This document shows, piece by piece, positions 1 to 9,611 of a DNA stretch of 64,000 bases. The stretch's first letter is position 1, and the number at the start of each line of letters is the position of its first letter. The DNA lies in assembly GCF_001886815.1 (NCBI RefSeq), contig NZ_CP018099.1, positions 1,982,501 to 2,046,500 on the forward strand, in the 5' to 3' direction. The stretch comes from Caldithrix abyssi DSM 13497. Its GTDB lineage: Bacteria > Calditrichota > Calditrichia > Calditrichales > Calditrichaceae. The notes under the pieces are model-generated. The model was not told the origin of the DNA and searched no databases. It saw only the letters and a program-made list of their open reading frames with translations. The position numbers were made by a program, and so were the translations under genes.

Positions 1-1475
1 TGCATGTAGTCCTGATCGCTCCAGGCAGCGGACGACGCCCATTGAATGTAAATTTCGTCGCCGGTTGTTACTCCCAGATCGCTGAAAGCAACTGCCATTT
101 CGCTGGAAGCGCCGCTGTGCGCCTCATTAACGCTGCCCACAAAACTCCAGCTCCAGTCGGAGCCTGTGCCCGTGTACTGGTACAGATTAGGCGCGCTGCC
201 GGAAACTTGCTCGATCATGTAGTCGGCGCCCATGCTCCACCAGCCGTAGTTTAAACCGGTGGCTGCGTTTTTGTCGGTGTCGATGTAGATGTGGTAGCCG
301 TCGCCGGTGTTGGCCGTTGCGTAATACGCGCCGGCCACATCGGTGCGCAAAAACAAGGTGCTGGCGTCGTATGTGTAGTAACCGGTAAGCAGATCCAGGT
401 TGGCGTCCGAATAATCGCCCTGAGGATCGGTTACGTAGCTGCCCACGCCCGCCCAGTCGCTAAAATTACCGTCGATAGTAATGGAAGAGCTGGAAAAACC
501 ATAGCTGTGGTCGTCTGTTCTTATCCAGATTAGGCCCGTATTGGTTTCACGGGAGTGTTGAGGATTGTTGTGCTGCACAGCCGTTAAAAAAGCGCTGCCG
601 GAATCAACTACCGGCCGGGGACGAAACGGGGCGCTGTTATTGTTGCTGGAGAACAAATATTCGCCCCAGCCCGTCGCCTTATGCCCGTAGAGCAGGGCGG
701 AGTGCCAGGCGTAGTGGAATTGGTGCTGATCGTAAATGTTGGCGCTATTATTAGTGGTAATCGACCAGATTCCAAAACCAATGCTTTGCTGGTAGGCGTC
801 CAGCTTATCGGCTTTGCTTTGCCAGGTCGCTTCGCTTTGATAATTTCCTGCCTCAATCTGATAACTCTCCGACAGGTAAAAATCGTCGGCGCTCAAATGG
901 GTCGGTTCACCGGTGGGATTAAAATTGGCGTCAACCTCAGAGCTGAACACATCATCGGGGTTCCAGGCATTAACGCAAACCGGCATGCCCTGGGCATGAG
1001 CGGAATCGATCACCGCGTTTTGTCGTTCACGGCTTGTTTGAAAATCATAGCCAAAATCGTCAAAAAAGATGCCGTCGGCTCCCGTGGCCTTCCATTCTTT
1101 GATGCGAATTCCAATCTCGCTTAAACTTAAGTTTTGCGTGGTTACGCCGGCGTCAATGTAGCCGAAGATTCTGGTGCTGTAGCTGGCGTGTATCAGATTG
1201 ATTATTTCTACCGTGTTAGCATGATCGCCGTGAGAGGTCTTTTCCAGGCCGTCGCCCAGCACCACAAAATCATATTGGCCGAGCGTATCGGCCGCCTGTT
1301 GATTGTTGGTCGCTCCGTTAATCATGGAAGGCCAGCCATAATAAATCAACAATTTTTGAGGATTTAAGCTGGCATTCACCGATTGTGTTATGGTGGTCGC
1401 GCTGGTTCGCGCTACGCTAAACGTTTGAGCCAGCAAAAATGTCGTCATGCTTAAAATAATAAGAACAAAACGCAT
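1..1475 (-). CDS. Secreted TIM-barrel glycosidase-like protein with CBM9-like domain (partial, C-terminus off the left edge)
   Basis: The frame stays open from an ATG at 1475 to base 1 (about 491 codons), so the gene is cut by the window edge. An AAGGGAG ribosome-binding site lies 5-6 bases before the ATG. Residues 1-16 form a signal peptide. Residues about 38-300 look like a TIM-barrel glycosidase of the GH114/GH135 (polygalactosaminidase or spherulin-4) kind: GYIDAG at 105-110, then GADGIFFDDFGYD at 132-144 with acidic residues D139/D140, then VCVNAWNPDD at 166-175. The family call is from motif resemblance only. Residues 331-491 start with IDGNFSDW and resemble a CBM9-type sugar-binding module, also seen in the proteins at 11196-12881 and 12917-15172. 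It probably acts outside the cell on a polysaccharide. A sorting domain may follow beyond the edge. Confidence 0.8.
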   Translation of the reverse strand, partial: MRFVLIILSMTTFLLAQTFSVARTSATTITQSVNASLNPQKLLIYYGWPSMINGATNNQQAADTLGQYDFVVLGDGLEKTSHGDHANTVEIINLIHASYSTRIFGYIDAGVTTQNLSLSEIGIRIKEWKATGADGIFFDDFGYDFQTSRERQNAVIDSAHAQGMPVCVNAWNPDDVFSSEVDANFNPTGEPTHLSADDFYLSESYQIEAGNYQSEATWQSKADKLDAYQQSIGFGIWSITTNNSANIYDQHQFHYAWHSALLYGHKATGWGEYLFSSNNNSAPFRPRPVVDSGSAFLTAVQHNNPQHSRETNTGLIWIRTDDHSYGFSSSSITIDGNFSDWAGVGSYVTDPQGDYSDANLDLLTGYYTYDASTLFLRTDVAGAYYATANTGDGYHIYIDTDKNAATGLNYGWWSMGADYMIEQVSGSAPNLYQYTGTGSDWSWSFVGSVNEAHSGASSEMAVAFSDLGVTTGDEIYIQWASSAAWSDQDYM

Positions 1476-1676
1476 ATTCTCCCTTTTAACTTTTATTTCA
1501 TTGGCGGTTTGTTCCGCAATGTGCTCCTATTGTTTTGCTGAGCCAGCCGGTTAAAAGCAAATGCGCCTTAAAAACGACTGTTGAAATAAAGTAGAGCGCA
1601 AAGGGAACCATCTCGTCAAAGCAATGGCAAGCGGCTTTTAGCATCCGTTGGCTACTCCCTAAGCGCTCCGGAACAA

Positions 1677-3803
1677 TCAAAGAACAATCAATATTTTTCC
1701 TGTTTTTTCACCGATCGCCGAAGAAACGTGGTAAAAGTAAACCCCCGGAGCGATCAACTGATTGTAACGGTTTTTTAAATCCCAGATGCAAATGCTGGGC
1801 GTCAGACTGGTTGTGGGATCGTGCCGTAGTGTGCGGATTAATTCGCCGGCCGCGTTGAAAATACGAATGGTGGCTTTTTCCGGCAGGCCGGTAAATTGGA
1901 TTTGATGATCTTTTAAGCCGCGTTCCCACAGTTCGGCCACCATGTACGGATTGGGCACCACGCGCACATTTTGCAGAGAAGAGCGGGCCTGCGGCGCCTG
2001 TGGGATAACCTCAACCGTATTGTTCATTTCGGCCGGGTTGTTGCTGGCGCCGTTTTCCAGCGGGCCGATGATGCCGTTGCCGCTATCATAGGCGGCGATG
2101 TAGTAACGGTATTTTAAGCCGTTGATTACGTTGTTATCAATAAAGATATTCACCGTATCGCCCACGTTGAAGTATTGAAACGAATCAATTTCCACCACGC
2201 TGCGACGCAGTTCATCCCAGTTATCGGAACCGAGGTTGAACCAGGCGTATTCCGGCAGGGTTTTGTAATTGCCTTTAATGTTGTTGGCAAGATCGTACTG
2301 CGCCAGAGGAATGTAATGAATGCCGCCTTCGAAATCTTGAAAGGAGTCCAACCCCCAGGTTTGTCCGCCGTCTGCCGAGCGATAGATTTTGTAGCCCTCA
2401 AATTGCGGATCTTTTTCGCTGTTGGTGCTCCAGACGAGCATGACTTTTCTGTCGCCAGGAATGGCTTCCACGACAGGAGCGGGCGGAGCGTCCACCACTT
2501 CCCAGTCGCTTTGATAAAGGTTAATGGCGCGCAGGGCGTTTACTTTAATATCTTTTTCGCTGGTGCCGAACACGGTGGCAAAGATCAGCGTGTCGCTCTG
2601 GCCGGGAGCAAGGGTAAATGGATGGCTGCCCAGGGTTTGCAAGCCGTCGGCGCCCTCGCCCACGTAATAGCCGGGACCGCCTTCTTCCGCGTCCGGAATG
2701 CCGTTTTCATCAAAGTCATCGTCGATGCCGTCGCCGTTGCTGTCGTGCGGATCGTTCAGGTTTTCTACATTGTACTCAAAGTACCAGTCGGGGCGGGCGC
2801 CATTGCCGCGCTCGGTGGTGGCTTCCATCCAGAAGTGAAAGGCATCGTAAGTGGCAACTTTCGTTGACGGTCCGGGCATTTCCAGCGCTACCACGCCGGC
2901 CCAGGCAATATCCTGCGGTGGTATGCTCCCGCCTTTGGGACTCTCTTCGTAGCCGTCATCGTCCGTTCCGTAAGCCAGTTGCAGTTTCGGATCGTAATAG
3001 TGGCGGTCAGCGTCGTAACCGATGCCCGGATAGAATTCCGGAATAAAGCTAAAATCGGCGTGAATGGCCATGCGCATGTCGTGAATGGGCGCGTCGCCAA
3101 TATTGCGCACCACAAACACCCAGACGATAAAATCTTCGTACAGAGTGCCTTTCCAGGCCATGCCGCGGATGATCATTTGTGTTCTTAAAAAATTGGGGTA
3201 GGCCCGGCCTGTGGCCGTAAATTGATCGGTGCCGCCCCAGGCTTCCACCACAGAAAACATCTCCTGATCGGCCAGTTGTTCGCCATTGGGACCAAAGCCC
3301 GGCCAGCCCGTCACAGGATCGAACTGAATGGGATCGCCCAGAACGGGATAAACCGCTGGCCATTGCGCCGGCCAGGTTTCCGGATCGTCGCTCATTAAAG
3401 CTCGATCGCCGTTTACAAATTCCGGATAGGGATAAAAGTGTTCTTCATCCCAGAAAGCCGCGGGGCCCTCGTCCAGCGTGGCGTCGCAAAAGGCGTAGTA
3501 ATCCGCTTTAGGATCGGGCCATCCGCCCACAGCGCCGGGATCCTGATCGATGGGCGCGCCCACCACCACGCCCACGCCGGTGCCCCAGCTGTAACCGCTG
3601 CCGGCCGGGTATTCAAACGCAGGCGGCCGGGCCAGCGCCATGTTCTGCTGGTTACCGTCGCACAACAAGCCGGTGTTGGCAAACTGCGTGCGTACTTTGT
3701 TGACGTCGAAAATATTCCAGCGCTTATAAACCATCATGTTTTCTTGCGCCAGCAACGGAAAGGCCAAAAAAACAGTTAAAAGTATTATCATGTGCCGCTT
3801 CAT
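1677..3803 (-). CDS. Large secreted protein with Ca-binding repeat and type IX/FlgD-like C-terminal sorting domain (paralogue 1)
   Basis: Secreted protein of 708 residues with a signal peptide (residues 1-20). The start at 3803 has a GAGGGA site upstream; a further upstream ATG at 3821 has none. The body begins with YKRWNIFDVNKV and contains an acidic thrombospondin-3/dockerin-like stretch (DSNGDGIDDDFDENGIPD), a fibronectin-III-like part (EGYKIYRSADGGQTW), and a C-terminal domain with VVPNPY, FNAAGELIRTL and PGVYFYHV typical of FlgD-like or type IX sorting domains. It is a full-length paralogue of the product of 4851-7037, with the PorV-like gene between them. The function is unknown; export through a type IX-like system is inferred. 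Confidence 0.85.
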   Translation of the reverse strand: MKRHMIILLTVFLAFPLLAQENMMVYKRWNIFDVNKVRTQFANTGLLCDGNQQNMALARPPAFEYPAGSGYSWGTGVGVVVGAPIDQDPGAVGGWPDPKADYYAFCDATLDEGPAAFWDEEHFYPYPEFVNGDRALMSDDPETWPAQWPAVYPVLGDPIQFDPVTGWPGFGPNGEQLADQEMFSVVEAWGGTDQFTATGRAYPNFLRTQMIIRGMAWKGTLYEDFIVWVFVVRNIGDAPIHDMRMAIHADFSFIPEFYPGIGYDADRHYYDPKLQLAYGTDDDGYEESPKGGSIPPQDIAWAGVVALEMPGPSTKVATYDAFHFWMEATTERGNGARPDWYFEYNVENLNDPHDSNGDGIDDDFDENGIPDAEEGGPGYYVGEGADGLQTLGSHPFTLAPGQSDTLIFATVFGTSEKDIKVNALRAINLYQSDWEVVDAPPAPVVEAIPGDRKVMLVWSTNSEKDPQFEGYKIYRSADGGQTWGLDSFQDFEGGIHYIPLAQYDLANNIKGNYKTLPEYAWFNLGSDNWDELRRSVVEIDSFQYFNVGDTVNIFIDNNVINGLKYRYYIAAYDSGNGIIGPLENGASNNPAEMNNTVEVIPQAPQARSSLQNVRVVPNPYMVAELWERGLKDHQIQFTGLPEKATIRIFNAAGELIRTLRHDPTTSLTPSICIWDLKNRYNQLIAPGVYFYHVSSAIGEKTGKILIVL

Positions 3804-3822
3804 TTTTTCCCTCGATAACATT

Positions 3823-4836
3823 TTAAAGATTTAGAATTAAAGTGAACTGGTTTAATCCCTGAAAAACGCCGTAATCCAGATAAACATAATCCAGTTTTAA
3901 ATTGTATCCGAGAATCGAACTAAAATCGAAACCAAAGCCCGCCGTGTAGCTCACCTGGTCGTAATTGAATTTGTAGCCGGCCCGCAAATAAAGCGCCTTT
4001 TTAACGCCTATTTCCATGCCCAGATTATGGCGAACCGCATAATCTCTGCTGTCCAGGATGTCGTAAGCTACCAGTAAACTCCAGGTTTGATTTTTAACAA
4101 AATAGTTAGAAATACCAAAGCGAAAGAGCAGAGGGATTTCCCATTCCAGGGTACGCAGCGAGGCCGGAATTTGTTTGTTGCTGGGGCTGCCGGGCACCAC
4201 GTAAATCACGTCCAGATCGCGGCCGGAAAACTTCATTTTAGTGCCAAAGTTGGCCAGAGTGGCTGCTAATTTCAAATTGTTGTTAAAAAACGATGTGGTG
4301 AACACCGCGCCAATATCAAAGCCGAAGGCGCCGGCCTGAACGTTTGCCAGCTTTTCCTGAATGTACTTCATCTTAACGCCCAATGAAAAACGCGGCGTAA
4401 GGGCGCGCGCAAAGCCCAGACCAATGGCCATATCGCTGGCCGAATAAAAGCGCTGCGTGCCGTCCTGATCGTACACGGTCGTCTCTTCGATTTTGCCGTA
4501 ATCCAGATACTGGAAGTCCAGGCCAAAGCTGCCCACGCCTTTAAAGTTCAGAACCGTGGCGATGTAAGACAGCCGGGTATCTACCAGCCAATCCATGGAA
4601 CTGGCCACAAACGAGAATTTTGACGGCGTTTGACTGATGGTGGCCACGTTCCAGAATAGCCCGGTGGGGTCGTCAACCGTGGAGATGGCGGCATCGCCCA
4701 TGGCCGACTGCCGCGCGCCCACGCCGATCTTTAGAAAATTAGCCACCGAGGTTCCGGAATAGTCCACTTGCTGACCGGTCAGATTAAACGCCAGACTGAG
4801 AACCATGATCAAGACAATAACAAACAATCTATTCAT
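3823..4836 (-). CDS. PorV/PorQ-family outer-membrane beta-barrel protein
   Basis: A 337-residue protein with a signal peptide (1-21) followed by the family hallmark FLKIGVGARQSAMGDA and alternating beta-strand sequence to the C-terminus, as in PorV/PorQ (FadL-like barrels). In Bacteroidota, PorV shuttles type IX substrates to the attachment complex at the outer membrane. The frame extends far upstream, but the ATG at 4836 is preferred because AAGGGAG lies just before it and a signal peptide starts there. It sits between two genes for sorting-domain proteins (1677-3803 and 4851-7037), which suggests a dedicated partner for them. That link is inferred from position. Confidence 0.85.
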   Translation of the reverse strand: MNRLFVIVLIMVLSLAFNLTGQQVDYSGTSVANFLKIGVGARQSAMGDAAISTVDDPTGLFWNVATISQTPSKFSFVASSMDWLVDTRLSYIATVLNFKGVGSFGLDFQYLDYGKIEETTVYDQDGTQRFYSASDMAIGLGFARALTPRFSLGVKMKYIQEKLANVQAGAFGFDIGAVFTTSFFNNNLKLAATLANFGTKMKFSGRDLDVIYVVPGSPSNKQIPASLRTLEWEIPLLFRFGISNYFVKNQTWSLLVAYDILDSRDYAVRHNLGMEIGVKKALYLRAGYKFNYDQVSYTAGFGFDFSSILGYNLKLDYVYLDYGVFQGLNQFTLILNL

Positions 4837-4850
4837 TTTAACTCTCCCTT

Positions 4851-7037
4851 TTACAGGATTACAATAAATTTTCCCGTTGTTTTCCCCAGCGGTGAATCGA
4901 TGTGGTAAAAGTACACCCCGGGCGCCACCAACTGATTGTAGCGATTTTTTAAGTCCCACTCTTCAATGCTGGAAGAAGCGCGGTGCTGCAGGGTGCGAAT
5001 CAGTTCGCCGCTGGTGTTAAAAATTTTAATCACCGCCTGCCCGGGCAAACCGGTAAACTGAATTTTGTGGTCCCGCCAGCCGCTTTCCCAGATTTCCGAA
5101 AAGCGGTAAGGATTGGGCACCACACGCACGTTTTGCAGGCCGTTCTGCGCCAGAGGCAGTTGGGGCCGTACGGCCACGGTGTTGTTGATTTCGTAAGGAT
5201 TGGAAGCCGCGCCGTTTTCCAGCGGCCCGATAATACCATTGCCGGAATCGTAAGCCGCCACGTAGTACCAATAGTCCACGCCGTTTAATACGGAATTGTC
5301 CACAAACACATTGACACTGTCGCCGTCGTTGAAATATTTTAGAGGTTGCGGCAATTTAAAGCCGATCAGGCTGTCGCCCTGCACCTTAAAACGGTTGGGC
5401 ACCCAGTTGTCGCTGCCCAGGTAGTACCAGGCGTATTCGGGCAGGGTTTTGTAATAGCCGGTAATGCCGTCAACGCGATCGTATTGGGCCAGCGGCACAT
5501 AGTGCACCACGCCGTCAAAGTCGGTAAAGCTTTCGGCGCCCCAGGTTTGACCATTGTCCTGCGAACGGTAGATTTTGTAACCTTCAAATTGCACATCCCG
5601 TTCGCTTTCCGTTCCCCAGATCAGAATGACTTTGCGGTTGTCAACCATCGCCTCCATCTTTGGGGCGGGCGGCGCGTCCACCACTTCCCAATTGTTCTGG
5701 TAAAGATTAATGGCCCGCTGAGCGCTGGTTTTCAATTCTTTTTCACTGCGGCCGAACACCGTGGCAAAGATCAGCGTATCCATCTCGCCGGGTTGCAGGG
5801 TAAAGGAATGTGAACCCAACACCTGCAACCCGTCGGCGCCGCTGCCCACGTAGTAATTGGGCCCGCCGTCCAGAATGTCTGGCACGCCGTTGCCGTCAAA
5901 ATCGTCGTCAATGCCGTCGTGGTCGCTGTCCTGCGGATCGTTGAGATTAAGCAGGTTCCACTGGTAGTACATCTCCGGATCGCCGCCGCTGCCGATGTTG
6001 GTGGTCTGTCCCTCCCAGAAGTGCGTGGCGTCGTAGGCGGCAACCGTTCCGTCGCCGCCGGGCATCTTTAAAGCTACCACGCCCGCCCAGGCGATGTTTT
6101 CAGCCGATAAAACGCCTCCGCCGCGCGGATCTTCTTCAAAACCGTCGTCGTCCCAGCCGTAAGCCAGCTGCAGTTTGGGATCGTAGTAGTGCCGGTCGTC
6201 GTCGTAAGAGATGCCGGGTAAAAAGGCGGGCAAAAAGCCGAAATCGATGTGAATGCCCATGGCCATATCGACAATAGGGGCGGGATTGGGATTGCGCACG
6301 ATGAACACCCAGACGATGAAGTTCTCGTACAGCGTGCCCTTCCAGGCCAGACCGCGCATGATGAGCTGAGTGCGCAGCCAGCGCGTTTTGGCGTTGCCCA
6401 CGCCGATTTGATCGGTGCCGCCCCAGCCGTACATCACGCTAAAGGTCTCCTGATCGGCGATCTGTTCGCCGTTGGGGCCAAAGCCCGGCCAGCCTGTTTG
6501 CGCATCTTTTAAAAGAGGAATGAGCGGTAATTGATCGTTAACGATTTTTTCATCATCCAGCCCTGTTTTGTAAACGTAGTTGGGCAGGGCCTCGGGCCAG
6601 GGGTCTGGCCAGGAGGTGGGATCGGTGCTAATGGAAGCGGCGGTGGGGTTGGTGAATTCCGGGTAGGGGGCAAAGTGTTCCTCGTTCCAGAAGTCGGCCG
6701 GCCCCTCGTCCATCGTGCCGTCTAAATAAGCCAGACCGTCCGGATTGGTGCCGCCCACCACCGCCGGGTCCTGTGGATAGGGCGCGCCCACAACCACCGC
6801 CACGCAGGTGCCGTAGTTCAATCCGCTGCCCTGCGGAAATTCAAACGAGGGAATGCGCGCCAGCGAATAATTCTGATTATTGCCGTCGCACAACATGCCT
6901 GCATTGTTAAAGGTGGTGGCCACTTTATTAATGTTCATCACGTTCCACCTTTTAAAATCCATGGGATTTTTTTGAGCCGCAAGCGAGCTCAGAAAAATCA
7001 TGGAAAGCGTGATGGTTAAAGATTGTTTTAGTTTCAT
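4851..7037 (-). CDS. Large secreted protein with Ca-binding repeat and type IX/FlgD-like C-terminal sorting domain (paralogue 2)
   Basis: A 728-residue secreted protein with a signal peptide (about 1-21), collinear with the 708-residue protein at 1677-3803: FKRWNVMNINKV near the N-terminus, GWPGFGPNGEQIADQE, an acidic DSDHDGIDDDFDGNGVPD stretch, EGYKIYRSQDNGQTW, and a C-terminal VVPNPY...FNTSGELIRTL...PGVYFYH sorting domain. The ATG at 7037 lies just after the stop of the TonB receptor gene (TGA at 7042-7040); a TTG at 7043 would overlap that stop by four bases. Either implies translational coupling. The ligand or substrate is unknown. Confidence 0.85.
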   Translation of the reverse strand: MKLKQSLTITLSMIFLSSLAAQKNPMDFKRWNVMNINKVATTFNNAGMLCDGNNQNYSLARIPSFEFPQGSGLNYGTCVAVVVGAPYPQDPAVVGGTNPDGLAYLDGTMDEGPADFWNEEHFAPYPEFTNPTAASISTDPTSWPDPWPEALPNYVYKTGLDDEKIVNDQLPLIPLLKDAQTGWPGFGPNGEQIADQETFSVMYGWGGTDQIGVGNAKTRWLRTQLIMRGLAWKGTLYENFIVWVFIVRNPNPAPIVDMAMGIHIDFGFLPAFLPGISYDDDRHYYDPKLQLAYGWDDDGFEEDPRGGGVLSAENIAWAGVVALKMPGGDGTVAAYDATHFWEGQTTNIGSGGDPEMYYQWNLLNLNDPQDSDHDGIDDDFDGNGVPDILDGGPNYYVGSGADGLQVLGSHSFTLQPGEMDTLIFATVFGRSEKELKTSAQRAINLYQNNWEVVDAPPAPKMEAMVDNRKVILIWGTESERDVQFEGYKIYRSQDNGQTWGAESFTDFDGVVHYVPLAQYDRVDGITGYYKTLPEYAWYYLGSDNWVPNRFKVQGDSLIGFKLPQPLKYFNDGDSVNVFVDNSVLNGVDYWYYVAAYDSGNGIIGPLENGAASNPYEINNTVAVRPQLPLAQNGLQNVRVVPNPYRFSEIWESGWRDHKIQFTGLPGQAVIKIFNTSGELIRTLQHRASSSIEEWDLKNRYNQLVAPGVYFYHIDSPLGKTTGKFIVIL

Positions 7038-7039
7038 TT

Positions 7040-9595
7040 TCAATTCCAGATTTTAAAACCCAATTGAATGACACGACCGGGACCGTACATGCTGGGATTG
7101 TTGGTGTAATCGTGCGAGGTCGCCGGATTGGCGTCGTCTCCGGGTATGCCCGAATCGGGATAAACCCACCACACGTTCTTACGATTGGGCACGTTCAAAA
7201 TTTGCACAAAAAACTGCTGTTTCATGCCCATGAACTTAAAGTTTTTGAACAGATTCAAATCCAGCGAATGAATCCAGGGCGCGCGCTCGCCGTTGGGATC
7301 GAATTGAGAGCGGGTGTAGGGCAAACCGCTGGATGCGCTGCCGTAAAGTGAAAAACCGAAACCGTTGTCCGCCTCAAAGTAAATGTTTGCGCTCAGCACA
7401 TGCGGTTGATCCCAGTTTGCCGGAAAGGTTCGGGCCTCGTCAATAGGCACGGTAAACAGCACCGACGTGCTGACAAAGGTGCGCGAATAGGTGTAGTTGA
7501 TGGTCGCGCTAAAATGATCGCTGAAATATTTCTTAAAAGAAACTTCAACGCCTTTAACCGTGGCGTAATCCATGTTTTGCAATAATTGGAAACGTCGGCC
7601 GTCCGGCGTTTGACTGATCATCGTGCCGATTAAATTACTGGTTTTGCGGTAAAAGCCGGTTACGTCCAGGGCTATGACATCGGAAATTTTGTTCTGAATG
7701 CCCACTTCATAATTTACGGTTTTTTCTGGTTTGATGCTCAGCCCGGCGATGCCCGTTTGCTGTTCGGCCAGCGCAGGGTTGGGTCGGTACTCGCCGGTGA
7801 TCTCATTAAAGAAGTTGCCTTCATAAATTTTAAAATAGGTGGGGAACTGGTAATAGTGTCCGTAGCCAAAACGCACGGCGGCCTTTTCGGCAATGGGGAA
7901 ACTGATGCCCAGACGCGGCGTAACGTAAGAGACCGGCTTTTCGTCTTTTAAGGGCGCTTCTAAATCCCACAAATTAGCCAGATCGTCCAGAATTTTACGT
8001 TTGGTCTGGTGGTAGTCAAAACGCAGGCCCAGGTTGACGATCAGGCCCATGTCCATGAATTCCATCTTTTCGTTCACATAAGCGCCGATGTGCAGCGGCT
8101 GGAACTTGTAGCCTTCCAAAATGGCAAATCCGTCGGGATTGCGGCGCGTGAGGCGTGTTTCCATTATTTCGGCATTAACGCCTAACGAAATATTGTGAAT
8201 GCGCGTCAATTGATTCACATAATCCACGCCCGCCTGTTTGCGCTTGAAATAGGTGTCAAAATAGACCCAGTCTTCGCCGGTAATGGAAAACTCGGCCGTG
8301 CCTGTCTGAGGAAGAACGTCGTACTTGGCGGGGTCGTCGTAAACATACGATTTAAAGGAGCGTTCGTAATTGGCCGCATAAAATTTTACAAAACTTTTAG
8401 GCGTGAGGGTGTAATCGATTTTCGTGTAGAGCAGGTCGTCGGTTAACCAGACGCGCGGCGTGCCGTAAGGATTATATTTAAAATAATGGTTGTACACGCC
8501 CTTCTGGTTTTTGGCGTAGTAACCGCCCAGCGAAACTTTAAGGGCGTTGGAAGGCTTCCAGACGAGTTTGCCAAAGGAAAATTGTGTGTCCAGGTACTGC
8601 ATGGGCACCTTTTTGGGCGTGCCGCTTTTATCGCGTCCTTCGCTGTTCACATATTCCGGATAGATGTAGCCGTAAATGTAGCCGTCTGTGCTGTAAATAC
8701 GGTTGGCAAAGGTAAGCCCCACATTTTTTAAAAAGGGCAGCGCCGAATTAAACATTACCTCCCAGCTGTAGGTGTTGTGCGACTGGCTGTCCAGGCCATG
8801 TTTGTCGGTAAGCGCTTTAAAAGCCACTTTTGGACGCGCATCGATGCGGTCAAAGGTAGAAATGTTAACCACGCCCGACATGGCTTCGCCGTAGCGCGGA
8901 TCGAAGGTTCCGGAATAGGTTTCCAGCGAGCTGATCATCAGTTCGCCTAACTGATCGATACTAAAACCGCCCCACAGGCCGTCGGTGACGTTAATCCCGT
9001 CCAACAGATAAAGGGTTTCGTTTTCGCGGCCGCCTCTAAAGTGCAGTCCGTCGGTGGGAACGGTGGCGAACTGTCCAAAAGCAGGCATGCTGGAAACGGG
9101 CATGGTTCTTAACTGCGGAACAACGCCCGCCTGTTGCACCAGAATGTCCTTCATGGTCGAAAGAGGCACCTGGCTAATTTCGTCGGCCGTTACCGCCTGA
9201 ATTTTGTAAGTCAGGTCTTTTTGCACGGGCGGGGTTTTGTAAGCCACCACGGTAATTTGCTCGCCCTCCAGAATTTGCTGAGCCAGCTTAAAATTGACGC
9301 GGGCCGTCAGGTTGGACATAACGCGTACCCCTTTTTGCACCTGTTCGGTGTAGCCGATCATGCTGGCGTGAACATCGTAAACCCCGGGCGGAACGTTCAA
9401 AATAACATAGTAGCCATCCTGATCGGTCGAAGCGCCCAGACTAAGTCCGGCGATGTACACGTTGCATCCGGGCAGCGGTTCTCCGGAACCGGCGTCCGTC
9501 ACCTGCCCAACGATTTTACCTGTGTTTTGCGCCAGGGCATGGCCGCTCAACAAACCAACGATAACTGCCGCGACAATCAATATTACTTTTTTCAT
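7040..9595 (-). CDS. TonB-dependent outer-membrane receptor with N-terminal carboxypeptidase-regulatory-like domain
   Basis: An 851-residue protein with a signal peptide (1-22), a carboxypeptidase-regulatory-like domain (about 27-110: GKIVGQVTDAGSGEPLPGCNVY, GYYVILNVPPGVYDV), a plug domain (about 125-260, with LYLLDGINVTD and GEAMSGVVNISTFD), and a long beta-barrel to the end. Such receptors import oligosaccharides or chelates across the outer membrane using TonB energy. No SusD-like gene is adjacent, so this is not a classical SusCD pair. It lies 16 bp after the propeller lipoprotein gene (9612-11006) and overlaps or abuts the next secreted-protein gene. Import of sugar-polymer fragments is inferred from the locus. 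Confidence 0.9.
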   Translation of the reverse strand: MKKVILIVAAVIVGLLSGHALAQNTGKIVGQVTDAGSGEPLPGCNVYIAGLSLGASTDQDGYYVILNVPPGVYDVHASMIGYTEQVQKGVRVMSNLTARVNFKLAQQILEGEQITVVAYKTPPVQKDLTYKIQAVTADEISQVPLSTMKDILVQQAGVVPQLRTMPVSSMPAFGQFATVPTDGLHFRGGRENETLYLLDGINVTDGLWGGFSIDQLGELMISSLETYSGTFDPRYGEAMSGVVNISTFDRIDARPKVAFKALTDKHGLDSQSHNTYSWEVMFNSALPFLKNVGLTFANRIYSTDGYIYGYIYPEYVNSEGRDKSGTPKKVPMQYLDTQFSFGKLVWKPSNALKVSLGGYYAKNQKGVYNHYFKYNPYGTPRVWLTDDLLYTKIDYTLTPKSFVKFYAANYERSFKSYVYDDPAKYDVLPQTGTAEFSITGEDWVYFDTYFKRKQAGVDYVNQLTRIHNISLGVNAEIMETRLTRRNPDGFAILEGYKFQPLHIGAYVNEKMEFMDMGLIVNLGLRFDYHQTKRKILDDLANLWDLEAPLKDEKPVSYVTPRLGISFPIAEKAAVRFGYGHYYQFPTYFKIYEGNFFNEITGEYRPNPALAEQQTGIAGLSIKPEKTVNYEVGIQNKISDVIALDVTGFYRKTSNLIGTMISQTPDGRRFQLLQNMDYATVKGVEVSFKKYFSDHFSATINYTYSRTFVSTSVLFTVPIDEARTFPANWDQPHVLSANIYFEADNGFGFSLYGSASSGLPYTRSQFDPNGERAPWIHSLDLNLFKNFKFMGMKQQFFVQILNVPNRKNVWWVYPDSGIPGDDANPATSHDYTNNPSMYGPGRVIQLGFKIWN

Positions 9596-9611
9596 AGCGC
9601 ATCTCTATCTT

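Noticed and set aside
681-1124. Open frame of 147 codons on the plus strand
   Set aside because: It is antisense to the partial glycosidase gene, which is in frame from its ribosome-binding site to the window edge, and its product has no recognisable domain.
1498-1680. 60-codon minus-strand frame in the gap after the 708-residue protein gene
   Set aside because: No ribosome-binding site, unusual composition and no recognisable motif; treated as non-coding.
2175-2867. Open frame of 230 codons on the plus strand
   Set aside because: Antisense to a secreted-protein gene with signal peptide and sorting domain; low-complexity hydrophobic product caused by codon bias.
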